NCBI GenBank assembly: GCA_036443405.1
Contig: JAZFYD010000136.1
Coordinates: 1-24,997, forward strand
Direction of reading: 5' to 3'
Length of the DNA stretch: 24,997 nucleotides
Source of the DNA: JAZFYD01 sp036443405
GTDB taxonomy: Bacteria > Planctomycetota > PLA2
The position numbers and the translations under genes are program-made. A model generated the notes under the pieces. The model had not been told where the DNA came from and made no database searches. It saw nothing but the letters and a program-made list of their open reading frames with translations. Shown one piece after another: positions 8,037 to 16,700 of the stretch. Numbering within the stretch: position 1 is the first letter of the stretch; every line of letters begins with the position of its first letter.

Positions 8037-8627
8037 CTAACTCGCCGGAGTCCCCATCCAAGCCGGATTCGTCAGCGATGTCAGCACGTGGTCGCGCCAC
8101 GCACCGTTGATGTGCAGGTAGTCCTTGGCGCGGCCTTCGACCACAAAGCCGAGGCTCTCGAGCAGCTTGGCGCTCCGCTCGTTCTCGGGCACATGGTTCG
8201 CCATGATGCGGTGCAGGCCGAGTTCGCCGAACGCGTATGCGATCCCGCGCGCCGCGGCCTCTTGCATAATGCCGCGCCCCACCGCCGCCTGATCCAGCGC
8301 AAAACCGAGGTAGCACGCCTGGAACGGCCCCCGGACAAACTGGCTGAAGTTGCACGTGCCGAGGACCGGCCCGCCGGTGTTGCCGCGCCCGAACACGAAC
8401 AACCGCATGGACTTGCCCGCGACGAACTCCGCGCGCGCCTGCTCCAACCGGGCGACCCAATACGCCTCCGTGAAAAACCCGCCGGGCGGGACCGGGCTCC
8501 AGAGTTCGTGGTGCTCGCGGTTGTCCGTGAGATAGCGGACCACGCGGGGCGCGGCTGCCGGATCCGGCAGCGTCAGACTCAGGCGCTCGGACTCGAGGAT
8601 GGGAATAGCCGGCGGGTTCCCACTCAC
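8037..8627 (-). CDS. GNAT-family N-acetyltransferase, RimJ/RimL type
   Basis: From a GTG start at 8627 the product is 196 residues, close to the RimJ length. It shows the typical order LESERLSLTLPD, a central GTCNFSQ strand, YLGFALDQAAVGRGIMQEA (acetyl-CoA-binding loop, canonical Q/R-x-x-G-x-G/A replaced by QAAVGRG), then LHRIMANHVPENERSAKLLESLGFVVEG. This subfamily acetylates protein N termini (ribosomal S5, S18, L12) or small amines; the substrate here is unknown. An ATG at 8696 in the same frame would add 23 atypical residues and overlap the divergent AhpD-like gene, so the shorter start is preferred. No good ribosome binding site is seen for either. Confidence 0.88.
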   Translation of the reverse strand: MSGNPPAIPILESERLSLTLPDPAAAPRVVRYLTDNREHHELWSPVPPGGFFTEAYWVARLEQARAEFVAGKSMRLFVFGRGNTGGPVLGTCNFSQFVRGPFQACYLGFALDQAAVGRGIMQEAAARGIAYAFGELGLHRIMANHVPENERSAKLLESLGFVVEGRAKDYLHINGAWRDHVLTSLTNPAWMGTPAS

Positions 8628-8679
8628 GACGGCAATGTAACAGGCGCGTGGGAGCCCCACCCCGCCGTAGCATGGCGGG

Positions 8680-9204
8680 ATGCTGAAACCGATCATCCTG
8701 AAGCTGCTCGCTCGCGAGGAGAGAAAACTCGGCGCGTCGCTGGATTACGTGCGCCACATCCTGCGCACTTCGCTGCGCGCGTTTTTCAAGTTCGGCAAGG
8801 TGTTGCCGCTGTCGGAGTACCGGCGCGTGTTGCCCGTGGATGCGCACTTCACCGCCAGGCTCGTGGCCACGCGCGACGAGGATTGCGGTTCGTGCGTCCA
8901 GATCGAGGTGAACCTGGCCAGGAAGGCCGGGATGTCGGCCGCCCTGCTCAAGAGCGTGCTCGCACAGCAGCCGGACGATTTGCCGCTGGATCTCGCCAAC
9001 GTGTACCAGTTCGCCCAGGCTGTGGTCGAGGCGCGCGACGACGAGGATCTGCGACAGAAGATGCGCGAGCGATACGGCGAGGAGGGGTTGGTCGAGCTTG
9101 CGCTCGCGATGGCCGTCTGTCGCCTCTTCCCCGTCGTGAAACGCACGCTGGGTTACGCGAAAAGCTGCAGCCTGGTGGAGGTGAGCATCGACGGCGCCGC
9201 CTAG
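8680..9204 (+). CDS. AhpD/carboxymuconolactone decarboxylase-like protein with CxxC
   Basis: This is a helical 174-residue protein. The segment DEDCGSCVQIEVNLARKAG (Cys69 and Cys72) matches the redox-active CxxC helix of the AhpD-like fold. In characterised relatives this pair takes part in peroxide detoxification or thiol transfer. The histidine usually found just after the second cysteine (CxxCH) is replaced by valine here, so the proton relay of classical AhpD may differ. The N terminus (about 1-45) is a helical lead-in without a signal peptide. It is divergent from the GNAT gene with about 50 bp between them. The specific reaction is unknown. Confidence 0.7.
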   Translation: MLKPIILKLLAREERKLGASLDYVRHILRTSLRAFFKFGKVLPLSEYRRVLPVDAHFTARLVATRDEDCGSCVQIEVNLARKAGMSAALLKSVLAQQPDDLPLDLANVYQFAQAVVEARDDEDLRQKMRERYGEEGLVELALAMAVCRLFPVVKRTLGYAKSCSLVEVSIDGAA

Positions 9205-9307
9205 CGTGGCCGACTGGGCGCGCCGCCCGCAGCGCGGACCGCGAAACCGGTCACTGCATTGAGTACCGTATGCGGCGGTTCGACAACGCAGCCACAAAAG
9301 GACAACC

Positions 9308-10492
9308 ATGTTCCTGAAGGCGTTCCCGCCGATGGGGGTCTACGAGACCCTGTTCAAATTCGCCGACGCAACGTCCAAGTACATGGGCGATCCCGGCACG
9401 CATCCGTGGGCGCAGGGCTACCCCTTGACGACGCAGATTCCGGGCGGCCCCCCGCTGCCCGACCAGATCACGCTGCGGCCGACCGACCTGAAGTACCCCA
9501 AAGCCACCGGCGAGATCGAGCTGCTCGAGGCAATCACCGGGTACTACAACGAGTTCTACGGCGCCAACATCACGACCGACAACGTCGCCGTGTTCGCGGG
9601 CGGCCGTCCGGCGATCTTCGCGATCCTCGCGTTCCTGCTCGACGACACGACCGTCGCGATCGAGGAGACGGAGTACACGCCGTACTACGACTTGTTGAGA
9701 CTGCTGAAGCGCGAGGTCAGCTACATCGAGAGCCGCGCGAGCAATCGCTTCCGGCCGGGCGCGGCGGAACGCATCGTCGAGCAGCGGCCCGGCACGAACC
9801 GCGTCATGCTCTTGAAGAGCAACCCGTGCAACCCGACCGGCGTCGCGCTAACCGGCGAGGAATTGCGCGAACTCGTGGCCGCGTGCAGCATGCCCGGGCG
9901 CGGCGCGCTGATCGACGAGGCGTATGAGTTCTACGGCGATCCGGGGCCCGAGAGCGCACTTCGTTACATCGACGACATCGAAGAGACGGACATCTTCGTC
10001 GTCGGCGCGGCGACGAAGGGGCTGCAGGTGCCCGGTATGCGCGTCGGGTGGACGGTGGCAGCCAAGCGGCACATCGAGATCTTCCGCAACTACTCGTCGT
10101 TCGGCATGGGCGGCGTGTCGCGTGCGTCGCAGCTCTACGTGACGAAGCTCCTCGAGTTGGAGCGCGTGCGGCAGGCGCGCGAGGCGGTGGCGACGTTCTT
10201 CACCATGCAGCGCAAGCGTTATGGCGAGGGGCTGAGCGCGCTTGGGTTCGAGCTGTTCACCGGCAAGGGCGGGTTTTATCACTGGGCCGGCGTGCCCGGC
10301 GGCATGACGGGCGACGAGTTGAATCAGCGGTTGTTCGAGTACGGAGCGGGCATCCTGCCCGGGCGCCTGTGCGACATGCGGCGCAAAGACGGCGAGCCGT
10401 CGCCGCTGGACCACGTGATCCGTTTCTCGTTCGGTCCCCTAAGCCCGGACTCGTTCGAAAGCGACATGGCGATCCTCGCGAAGTGCGTCTAG
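9308..10492 (+). CDS. PLP-dependent aminotransferase, class I/II fold
   Basis: The 394-residue enzyme has the fold-type I hallmarks. They include AGGRPAIFA (cofactor phosphate region, about 97-105), SNPCNPTG (171-178), LIDEAYEFYG with Asp203 and Tyr206 contacting the PLP ring, and AATKGLQVPGMRVGW, where Lys237 is the Schiff-base lysine. The C-terminal FSFG supplies the substrate carboxylate-binding arginine. It would transfer an amino group between an amino acid and a 2-oxo acid in the cytoplasm; the substrate cannot be read from the sequence. AAAGGA lies ahead of the ATG. The TAG stop codon at 10490-10492 is also the first three bases of a TAGCCCGG-ended repeat element. Confidence 0.9.
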   Translation: MFLKAFPPMGVYETLFKFADATSKYMGDPGTHPWAQGYPLTTQIPGGPPLPDQITLRPTDLKYPKATGEIELLEAITGYYNEFYGANITTDNVAVFAGGRPAIFAILAFLLDDTTVAIEETEYTPYYDLLRLLKREVSYIESRASNRFRPGAAERIVEQRPGTNRVMLLKSNPCNPTGVALTGEELRELVAACSMPGRGALIDEAYEFYGDPGPESALRYIDDIEETDIFVVGAATKGLQVPGMRVGWTVAAKRHIEIFRNYSSFGMGGVSRASQLYVTKLLELERVRQAREAVATFFTMQRKRYGEGLSALGFELFTGKGGFYHWAGVPGGMTGDELNQRLFEYGAGILPGRLCDMRRKDGEPSPLDHVIRFSFGPLSPDSFESDMAILAKCV

Positions 10493-10581
10493 CCCGGATT
10501 ATTCACAAGACGAGCGTTCTGAACGGCCCAGCCTGCCGACAGCTCTTTGCCTCTCGGCACTCGACTGAATGACCCGGGCTA
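10490..10581. mobile_element. Miniature inverted-repeat element, short copy (92 bp)
   Basis: The element begins TAGCCCGGATTATTCA and ends TGAATGACCCGGGCTA. The ends are inverted copies of each other, matching at 14 of 16 positions. The body has no coding capacity. Its left 70 or so bases are closely similar to the left part of the element at 10836. The first three bases form the aminotransferase stop codon. No transposase is present in the window. Confidence 0.7.
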
Positions 10582-10604
10582 GCTCTTTGCTGGTTCGTTT
10601 TTGG

Positions 10605-10810
10605 AACCACAGAGACACTGAGGCACGGAGGCCGGCAGAGGAGCCGAAACGTCGGCCGGACGCCGGGCACTCTTTTCCATTCGAGAGTCTCCGCGGGTCA
10701 GCGGGGACGTGGCCGAGAGTTCGCCACGTTCGGATGAAACAAGAGCTCAGCGAACTGGAGCCGACACGAACCGCGCTGCAACGCCTCCGTGTCTCCGTGC
10801 CTCTGTGGTT
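10605..10810. repeat. Long inverted repeat of the ACCACAGAG family
   Basis: The left arm at 10605-10632 (AACCACAGAGACACTGAGGC and 8 more bases) matches the reverse complement of 10783-10810 at about 25 of 28 positions. About 150 bp lie between the arms. Sequences of this kind are widespread intergenic repeats in Planctomycetota and other environmental bacteria. This one is sandwiched between two TAGCCCGG elements, so the 10490-10989 stretch looks like a hot spot of nested insertions. No open frame inside it is convincing. Confidence 0.65.
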
Positions 10811-10835
10811 TTCTTCCTCTCCCCGCCCAATCCCC

Positions 10836-10989
10836 TAGCCCGGATTATTCACAAGACCAGCGTTCTGGACGGCCCAGCTTGCCGAGTTCTTTGCCTCTCC
10901 GAACTTCAAACGTAGACCGCGCGTACAGAAGGGCCTTTTCGTCTAACCGTGCTGAAGCAACACGCCCGCCTCGTGAATAACCCGAACTA
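10836..10989. mobile_element. Miniature inverted-repeat element, long copy (154 bp)
   Basis: The element begins TAGCCCGGATTATTCAC and ends GTGAATAACCCGAACTA. The ends are inverted copies matching at 14 of 17 positions. The left half repeats the 10490 element (shared ACAAGACnAGCGTTCTG and TTTGCCTCTC blocks), and the right half is unrelated. It ends 29 bp before the MOSC gene start, so the promoter of that gene must lie within or beside it. Confidence 0.7.
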
Positions 10990-11018
10990 GCCCTTGGACC
11001 GTGGCGCACAATGCGCGC

Positions 11019-11576
11019 ATGAGTGACGTGAGACACCTGTCGATGCAAGAGCTCGAGGCGGCGCTGGACGAGCTTCGCCGGGCGCCCACCGACGAGGGCG
11101 AGCTGAAGATGATGGTCCGACGCCCGGCCGAAGGCGAGCGCGAAGTGCTCGCGGAAGGCGAGCTCGACACCGCCGTCGGATTGGTCGGCGACAACTGGGG
11201 CACACGCGGCAGCTCGCGCACCCCCGACAAAAGCTCGCACGCGGACATGCAGATCAACATCATGGGTGCGCGGGTGATCGCGCTGCTGGCGCAGACCGAG
11301 GAACGCTGGCCTCTCGCCGGCGATCAGCTCTACATCGATCTGGACCTGAGCAAGGAAAACCTGCCGGCGGGCACGCAGCTCGCGCTCGGCGACGCGGTGC
11401 TCGAGATCACGGCCCAGCCGCACAGCGGCTGTAAGAAGTTCGTGGAACGCTTCGGGCTGGACGCAATGAAGTTCGTGAACTCGCCGCTGGGCAAGGAACT
11501 CTGCCTGCGCGGCGTCAACGCCAAGGTCGTGCAGGCCGGAACGATCCGCGAAGGCGACATCGCCAAGCGCGTCTAG
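11019..11576 (+). CDS. MOSC-domain protein
   Basis: The product is 185 residues from the ATG at 11019 (MSDVRHLS). A GTG at 11001 in frame would add six residues. The C-terminal two thirds is a MOSC domain. It runs from GDQLYIDLDLSKENLPAGTQLALGDAVLEITAQPHSGC through KFVERFGLDAMKFVN and LRGVNAKVVQAGTI, with the conserved cysteine in PHSGC. MOSC domains are related to the C terminus of molybdenum cofactor sulfurases and bind or transfer sulfur or the cofactor in metabolic oxidoreductases. Stand-alone bacterial members such as YiiM reduce N-hydroxylated compounds. The stop lies 4 bp from the convergent DUF1801 gene. Confidence 0.85.
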   Translation: MSDVRHLSMQELEAALDELRRAPTDEGELKMMVRRPAEGEREVLAEGELDTAVGLVGDNWGTRGSSRTPDKSSHADMQINIMGARVIALLAQTEERWPLAGDQLYIDLDLSKENLPAGTQLALGDAVLEITAQPHSGCKKFVERFGLDAMKFVNSPLGKELCLRGVNAKVVQAGTIREGDIAKRV

Positions 11577-11580
11577 CGGC

Positions 11581-12207
11581 CTACCACTTCTTCATGTACT
11601 TCCAGTTGCGGGGCTTGCCCTCGGCCATCCACTCGATCGCGGTCGCCAACCGCTTCTGACGGGTCTCCTCGCGCTTCGCCTCGGTGAGCCACTCGATGTA
11701 CTTGCGTTTGTGCGAGGGCGAGAAGCCGTCGAACGTCGCCTTGGCCTTCGTGTTCTTCTTCAGCTTGAGCGCCACTGCCAAATCAGCGGGCGTGCGCGCG
11801 GGCGGCTTCGCCGACTTTTTCTTCCCCGACGACGGCGACGCGTTCACCCCCTTCCTGTTCAGTTCCACCGCCTCCTTGACATAAGCAACGAGCACCTTGT
11901 CCGCGGGCAGCTCCTTCACCGTCGACACCTTGATCGCGTACGGGCTCGCCTTGCCGCCGTCCGGGAAAAGCCCCGACGGATCCTTCAACGCGTTCCCTTT
12001 CCAGAAACCCCAAGCGACGTGTTCCTTGAACGCGCCCATGCCGCCGACGATGCCCTGGTATTCGAACGTCGGGTTGCCCCACTTGATGTTCTCCTCGATG
12101 GCGGGCTCGGCGCGATGGAAGAGCTTGCGCAGCTTGATCAGGATCGGCTGCGCATATTCGGGCGCGTCCTCGATGTAGGCGTCGATGCGGGGGTCGGTGT
12201 TCTTCAT
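11581..12207 (-). CDS. DUF1801/YdeI-type protein
   Basis: The 208-residue product starts MKNTDPRIDAYIEDAPEYAQPIL. The N-terminal half matches the DUF1801 (YdhG-like) pattern: paired helices, then IKWGNPTFEYQGIVGGMGAFKEHVAWGFWKG. A lysine-, proline- and serine-rich linker follows (about 125-140). The C-terminal part, with DGFSPSHKRKYIEWLTEAKREETRQKRLATAIEWMAEGK, matches the YdeI/OmpD-associated C-terminal helices. The biochemical role of the family is not established. In-frame ATGs at 12216 and 12219 are alternatives, and none of the candidates has a strong ribosome binding site. It is divergent from the methyltransferase gene. Confidence 0.8.
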   Translation of the reverse strand: MKNTDPRIDAYIEDAPEYAQPILIKLRKLFHRAEPAIEENIKWGNPTFEYQGIVGGMGAFKEHVAWGFWKGNALKDPSGLFPDGGKASPYAIKVSTVKELPADKVLVAYVKEAVELNRKGVNASPSSGKKKSAKPPARTPADLAVALKLKKNTKAKATFDGFSPSHKRKYIEWLTEAKREETRQKRLATAIEWMAEGKPRNWKYMKKW

Positions 12208-12280
12208 CGTCCGCATCATAGGAAATCCGGCATCGTCCTCGGACCTGTCAGAAACGTCTGGACAATCCACGCTGCAACCG

Positions 12281-13012
12281 ATGCCCTTGGCCGATCTCCT
12301 CCCCCGCCGCCTGCGCTACGCGCTACGCGGCCTCGCACACCGCGGCGACGCCCGATATTGCCCGGTGTGTGAGGGATCGTCGGCCCGCTTCCACCCGTGG
12401 GGCGAGGTCACGCCACGTCCCGACGCGATCTGCCCGCGCTGCGGGTCGGTCGAACGCCACCGTCTGCTGTGGCTCCATCTCAAAGACACTGACCTCTTCG
12501 ACGGCAGCCGGAAGACCGTCCTGCACGTCGCCCCCGAGCGCGCCCTCGAACCGATCTTTCGCGCGCACCTCGGCGACGCGTATCTAACGGCCGATCTCAG
12601 CAACCCGCGCGCGATGGTGAAGATGGACGTCACCAAGATCGCGTATCCCGACGCGTCGTTCGACGTGATCTACTGCAGCCACGTCCTCGAACACGTGCCC
12701 GACGACCATGCCGCGATGCGCGAGTTCCATCGCGTGTTGAAACCGTCCGGCTGGGCGATCCTGTTGGTGCCCGTGACCGTAGCGCAAACAGAAGAGGACC
12801 TGGCGATCACCGACCCCGCCGAGCGCCTCCGCCGCTACGGCCAGGACGATCACGTTCGCCGCTACGGCCCGGACTTCAAGGACCGCCTGGAAGCCGCGGG
12901 ATTCCAGGTCACCGTCACACGCGCCGCCGATCTGGCGGACGACGCCGGCCGAACCCGCATGGGCCTCACCCCCGCCGCCGGCGATATCTTTCACTGCACG
13001 CGCGAGCGGTGA
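12281..13012 (+). CDS. SAM-dependent methyltransferase with N-terminal zinc ribbon
   Basis: The product is 243 residues from ATG at 12281; an upstream in-frame start at 12185 would overlap the divergent gene. The N terminus holds CPVC (27-30) and CPRC (51-54), the four cysteines of a small zinc ribbon. A Rossmann methyltransferase domain of the Methyltransf_11 type follows. It has VLHVAPERALE in the motif I place, then PDASFDVIYCSHVLEHVPDDHAAMREFHRVLKPSGWAIL, which is diagnostic for class I enzymes. Motif I lacks the usual glycine-rich DxGxGxG. The target is unknown; neighbouring genes give no pathway. Confidence 0.85.
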   Translation: MPLADLLPRRLRYALRGLAHRGDARYCPVCEGSSARFHPWGEVTPRPDAICPRCGSVERHRLLWLHLKDTDLFDGSRKTVLHVAPERALEPIFRAHLGDAYLTADLSNPRAMVKMDVTKIAYPDASFDVIYCSHVLEHVPDDHAAMREFHRVLKPSGWAILLVPVTVAQTEEDLAITDPAERLRRYGQDDHVRRYGPDFKDRLEAAGFQVTVTRAADLADDAGRTRMGLTPAAGDIFHCTRER

Positions 13013-13047
13013 CGTCGACACCTCCGCGCGCCGGGTAGGATCTCGGC

Positions 13048-13545
13048 ATGATCACGCTCGAACAACTCCTCCACTCGTGCGAGCACGAGAGCAACATCAT
13101 CAAACACATCGCGACGAGATTGCCCGCGAACTGCCTCGAGTACCGCCCGACCGAAAAGCAACGGACGATGCTCGAGCTGATGCAGTACGTGACACGCGCC
13201 TCGGCCGCGCCGATGTGTTACGCGGTGGATAACACCTGGGACCGCGGCATGGTGATGCACGAAGGAACCTCGGCGGTAACGGCCGAGAACTTTGCGGACG
13301 AGATGGACGCACAGATGACGATGCTTCGGGACGAGGCCGGGAAACTCGCGGACAAACCGCTCGACGGCCCCTGCATGATGCCGTGGCGCGAGGAGTGCAC
13401 CCTCGGCGAGTTTCTCGTGAACGCGGTGCTCAAAGCCCTCACCGCCTACCGCATGCAGTTCTTCCTGTACGCGAAGGCCGCCGGCGCCAGCGAACTCTCG
13501 ACCGCGGATTGCTGGATCGGCAAGGCCGCGCCGCCGCAAGCCTGA
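13048..13545 (+). CDS. DinB-like four-helix protein, metal ligands missing
   Basis: The 165-residue protein is predicted mostly helical. Its layout recalls the DinB/YfiT family: a short first helix, an ELMQYV segment near residue 50, MPWREECTLGEFLVNAVLKALTAYRMQFFLYAKAAG as the last long helix pair, then a short tail. Classical members bind a metal through three histidines, one in the second helix and two in a HxxxH of the last helix. Those positions here read as Tyr/Val and Ala-Tyr-Arg. The protein may have lost metal binding, or the resemblance may be to a ligand-free subfamily. A TAGGAT box precedes the ATG. Confidence 0.6.
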   Translation: MITLEQLLHSCEHESNIIKHIATRLPANCLEYRPTEKQRTMLELMQYVTRASAAPMCYAVDNTWDRGMVMHEGTSAVTAENFADEMDAQMTMLRDEAGKLADKPLDGPCMMPWREECTLGEFLVNAVLKALTAYRMQFFLYAKAAGASELSTADCWIGKAAPPQA

Positions 13546-13785
13546 GCCCGAGCCCGTTCGCGGTCCCGCGCCCGGCGTCCTACGCGGCGTCTTACGGAAC
13601 GGTCGAGATCAACTTCCGGGCGCGCAAGCCGCTGTAGGTCCCCTTTGAACTTGCCCTTGTCCTAGACCTTTGACCCTTTGCACTTTTCCTATGTCCCTTC
13701 GCCCTTTCCCAAGCAAGGAGGAATAAGGGCGGAGGACAGAGAAAAAGGGTCGAGTGCAAAGGGTCTAGGACAAGGGCAAGGGCCT
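13546..13785. other. Non-coding gap between convergent DinB-like and RND genes
   Basis: No gene is seen here. The centre is filled by the long inverted repeat at 13651-13779, which could end transcription from both sides. Otherwise the stretch is GC-rich without recognisable signals. Confidence 0.5.
13651..13779. repeat. Long inverted repeat between convergent genes
   Basis: TTGCCCTTGTCCTAGACC (13651-13668) is repeated exactly as its reverse complement at 13762-13779. Outer pairing continues with CCCTTTGCAC against GTGCAAAGGG after a 7-bp insertion in the left arm. An inner weaker pairing (CTTCGCCCTT with AAGGGCGGAG) surrounds an AAGCAAGGAGG loop region. The position at a convergent junction suits a bidirectional terminator, although there is no long T run. 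The sequence could equally be a dispersed repeat. Confidence 0.6.
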
Positions 13786-16700
13786 CTACCCCACCTTCAT
13801 TCCGAACTTCTCGGCCATCAGCACATAGAGCGTCGGCACGATGAACAGCGTCAGGCAGGTTGCGAGCACCAGGCCCGCGATCATGCCGTAGGCCATGCCT
13901 TCCCACAGCGGGCCGCCGAACAACCCGAGCGGCAGCAACCCGCCCACCGTTGTCAGCGTCGTCAGCACGATCGGTTTCATGCGAATGCGGCCGGCCTGCG
14001 CCACCGCGACGCGCAACGCCGTGCCCTTCGCGACCTGCCCCTCGATGAAGTCGATCAGCACGATCGCGTTGTTGATGACGATGCCGCACAGGCTCAGGAC
14101 GCCCAGCATCGGCATGAATCCGAGCGCGGCACCGGAAAGCAGTAGTCCGATCAGCACGCCGATCAACGCGAGCGGCAGCGTGAAGAGGATGATCATCGGC
14201 TTGAGCAGCGAGTTGTACTGCACGATCAGCGTGAAGATGATCAGGAACAGCGAGATGAGACCCGCGGCCGCGACGCGCGCGCCGTTCTCCTTCGTCTTTT
14301 CGAGTTCGCCGCCGATCTCGTAGAACGACCCGGGCGGCATGGAATCGACGACCGCCTTGATCTTCGGCTCGAGCACGCCGGCGATGGCGTTCGGCAAAAC
14401 ACCCGCGTGCACTCGGCAACTCACCTCGATCGTGCGCCGGTTGTTGCGCCGCGCGATGTTGGCCGGCTGCCACGTCGTCTCCATCTCCGCGACGTTGTCG
14501 AGTGGCACCTTGCCGTCGCGGCCGGTGATGTAGATGCCCTTCGTGTCCGCGAAGTTGCGGCTGCCGCGTTTGGTGCGCAGCATGACCGGAACCGTGTGAT
14601 CGCCCTCGCGGAACGTCGTCAGGTATGCGCCGTTAAGCAGCGTGTTCATCGTGAACGCGACGTCCTCGTTCGTCGCTCCCGCGAGGTTGGCGGCATGCGA
14701 ATCGATGTCGATGGTGACCTGGTAGCCAAACGTGCCCCAGTTGTTGTTGACCGCGTACGCACCCGGAACGTCCTTGAACAGGCGAACGATCTCCTCCGCC
14801 TTCTCGCGCAGCACGTCGGGGTCGTCGGACGTGATCCGGAACGTCACCGGATCGACCGGCGGCCCCAGCATGTAGGGCTCCGCGATGATGCGACAGCCGG
14901 GGATCTTGTTGAGCTCGGGCCGCACGTCGTCGAGGAACTCGAACGACTTCTTCTTATCGGTCGTGTTGCACAGCATGAAGGCGTAGTACGGGAACGTGGC
15001 CTCGGGGTTGCGCGTGAGCAGGATGCGCGGGCCGCCGGTGCCGACGAACGAGATCACGCTCGAAAGCCGGTCCTCTCCGTCCTTGCCCTTGCTGTGCTTG
15101 CGCAGCACGTCCTCGACTTGACTGCAAACCTTCTCGGTCGCCTCGACCGACGCGCCCTCCGGCAGCCAAATGTCGATGAACACCTGATCGCGCTCGCCCG
15201 GCGGGAAGAACTGCGAACCGATAACGGGAATGAGCTGGAGGCTCGCGATGAACGCCACGACCGCGCCGCCGATCACGATCGCCTTGTGATCGAGGCACCA
15301 GTACAGCATCTTGCCGTAGCGGCCGCCGTCGCCCGCCGCGTCGTCCGTTTGCACTTCCGCTCCCGCCTCGGGCGTTTTCAGCATGAAGAAGCACATGATC
15401 GGCGTCACCAGCATCGCGACGAAATAACTCGCGGCGAGGGTGCAGGAAACGACGATCGGCAGACTGATTATGTACTCGCCCGCGGATCCCTCGATGGTGA
15501 CCATCGGCAGAAACGCGCAGATCGTCGTCGCGGTCGACGTCAGGATCGGGATCGCGAGGCCCTGCGCCCCCTCGATCACCGCTTCCATCTTCGGCTTGCC
15601 TTCCGCGACGAGCCGCATCGAGTTGTCCGACACGACGATCGCGTTGTCCACGACCATGCCGAGCGCGATGATCAGCGATGCGATCGAGAACTGCTCCAGC
15701 TCGACATCGAAAAACGTCGTGACCGCGATCGCCGCGATCATCGAGAGGGGCACGGCCGTCCCCATGATCACGGCGGGCCGCCACCCCATCATCAACCACG
15801 CGACCGCGAGGACGATGATGATCGCCTGCAGCAGGTTCACGACGAAGTCGGACACGAGGACCTTCACCTGCCGCGGCGTGTCGTTGACCAATTCGATCGC
15901 GAGATCCTCGGGGAACGCGGTCCCCGTCATCTCGGCGACCTTGGCCGTCAGCTCGTCGCCCATCTTCACGATGTTGCGGCGATCCTTCATCGCGACGCCG
16001 ACAATGATGCAACGCTCGCCCGCGGTGTCGGCGGTCGCATATCGCGCGGTCGCGACCGCCGGCTCCTCGTACCGACGCTCGATGGAGAGCGGGACGTCGT
16101 CCACGCGCACCGGTACCACGGAGCCGAGCCGTCCGATGATCAGCGAACGCATTTCTTCCACCGACTCGAAGTTACCGGTCGGCGTGAACGCAAATGCGGA
16201 ACGCTCGGTGTCGATGCGGCCGCCGGGGGAGATGATGTTCTGGGCGTCGAACAAGGTCCCGAGCTGATCGGGCGTGAACGCGAGTTGCGCCCAATCCGCC
16301 GCATCCACCTCGACGTAGATGCGCTCGGACTGCACGCCCCAGAAATCGACCTTGGAAACGTCGTCGAGGGTCAGGAACTCGTCTTCGATCTGCTCGCAGT
16401 AGATTTCGAGCTGCCGCGGGGAGTACCGGTAGCGCTCGTTCTCCGGCGTCCAACCGCCCTCGGGCGGCCGCTGGAACACGGCGTAACAGCTCGAGTACAC
16501 GTCGCCGAAATCGGAGTTGACCCACGGTTTGTGGCATCCGTCCGGAAGCTGCGCCACGATGTCGTTGACCTTCGCGCGCACCTCGTCCCACTGCTGCGGG
16601 ATGTCGCCCGCCGGCCATTCGTCCGCCAGATCGACCTGGATCACCGAAAGCGCGACTCGAGAGTCCGAGATGATGTCCTTGATGCCGTCGATCTGGTTGA

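Noticed and set aside
12247..12265. TGTC...GGACA near-symmetric sequence between the DUF1801 and methyltransferase genes, considered as a second LexA site
   Set aside because: It matches the lexA operator only in one half (GTCTGG) and is not a proper palindrome.
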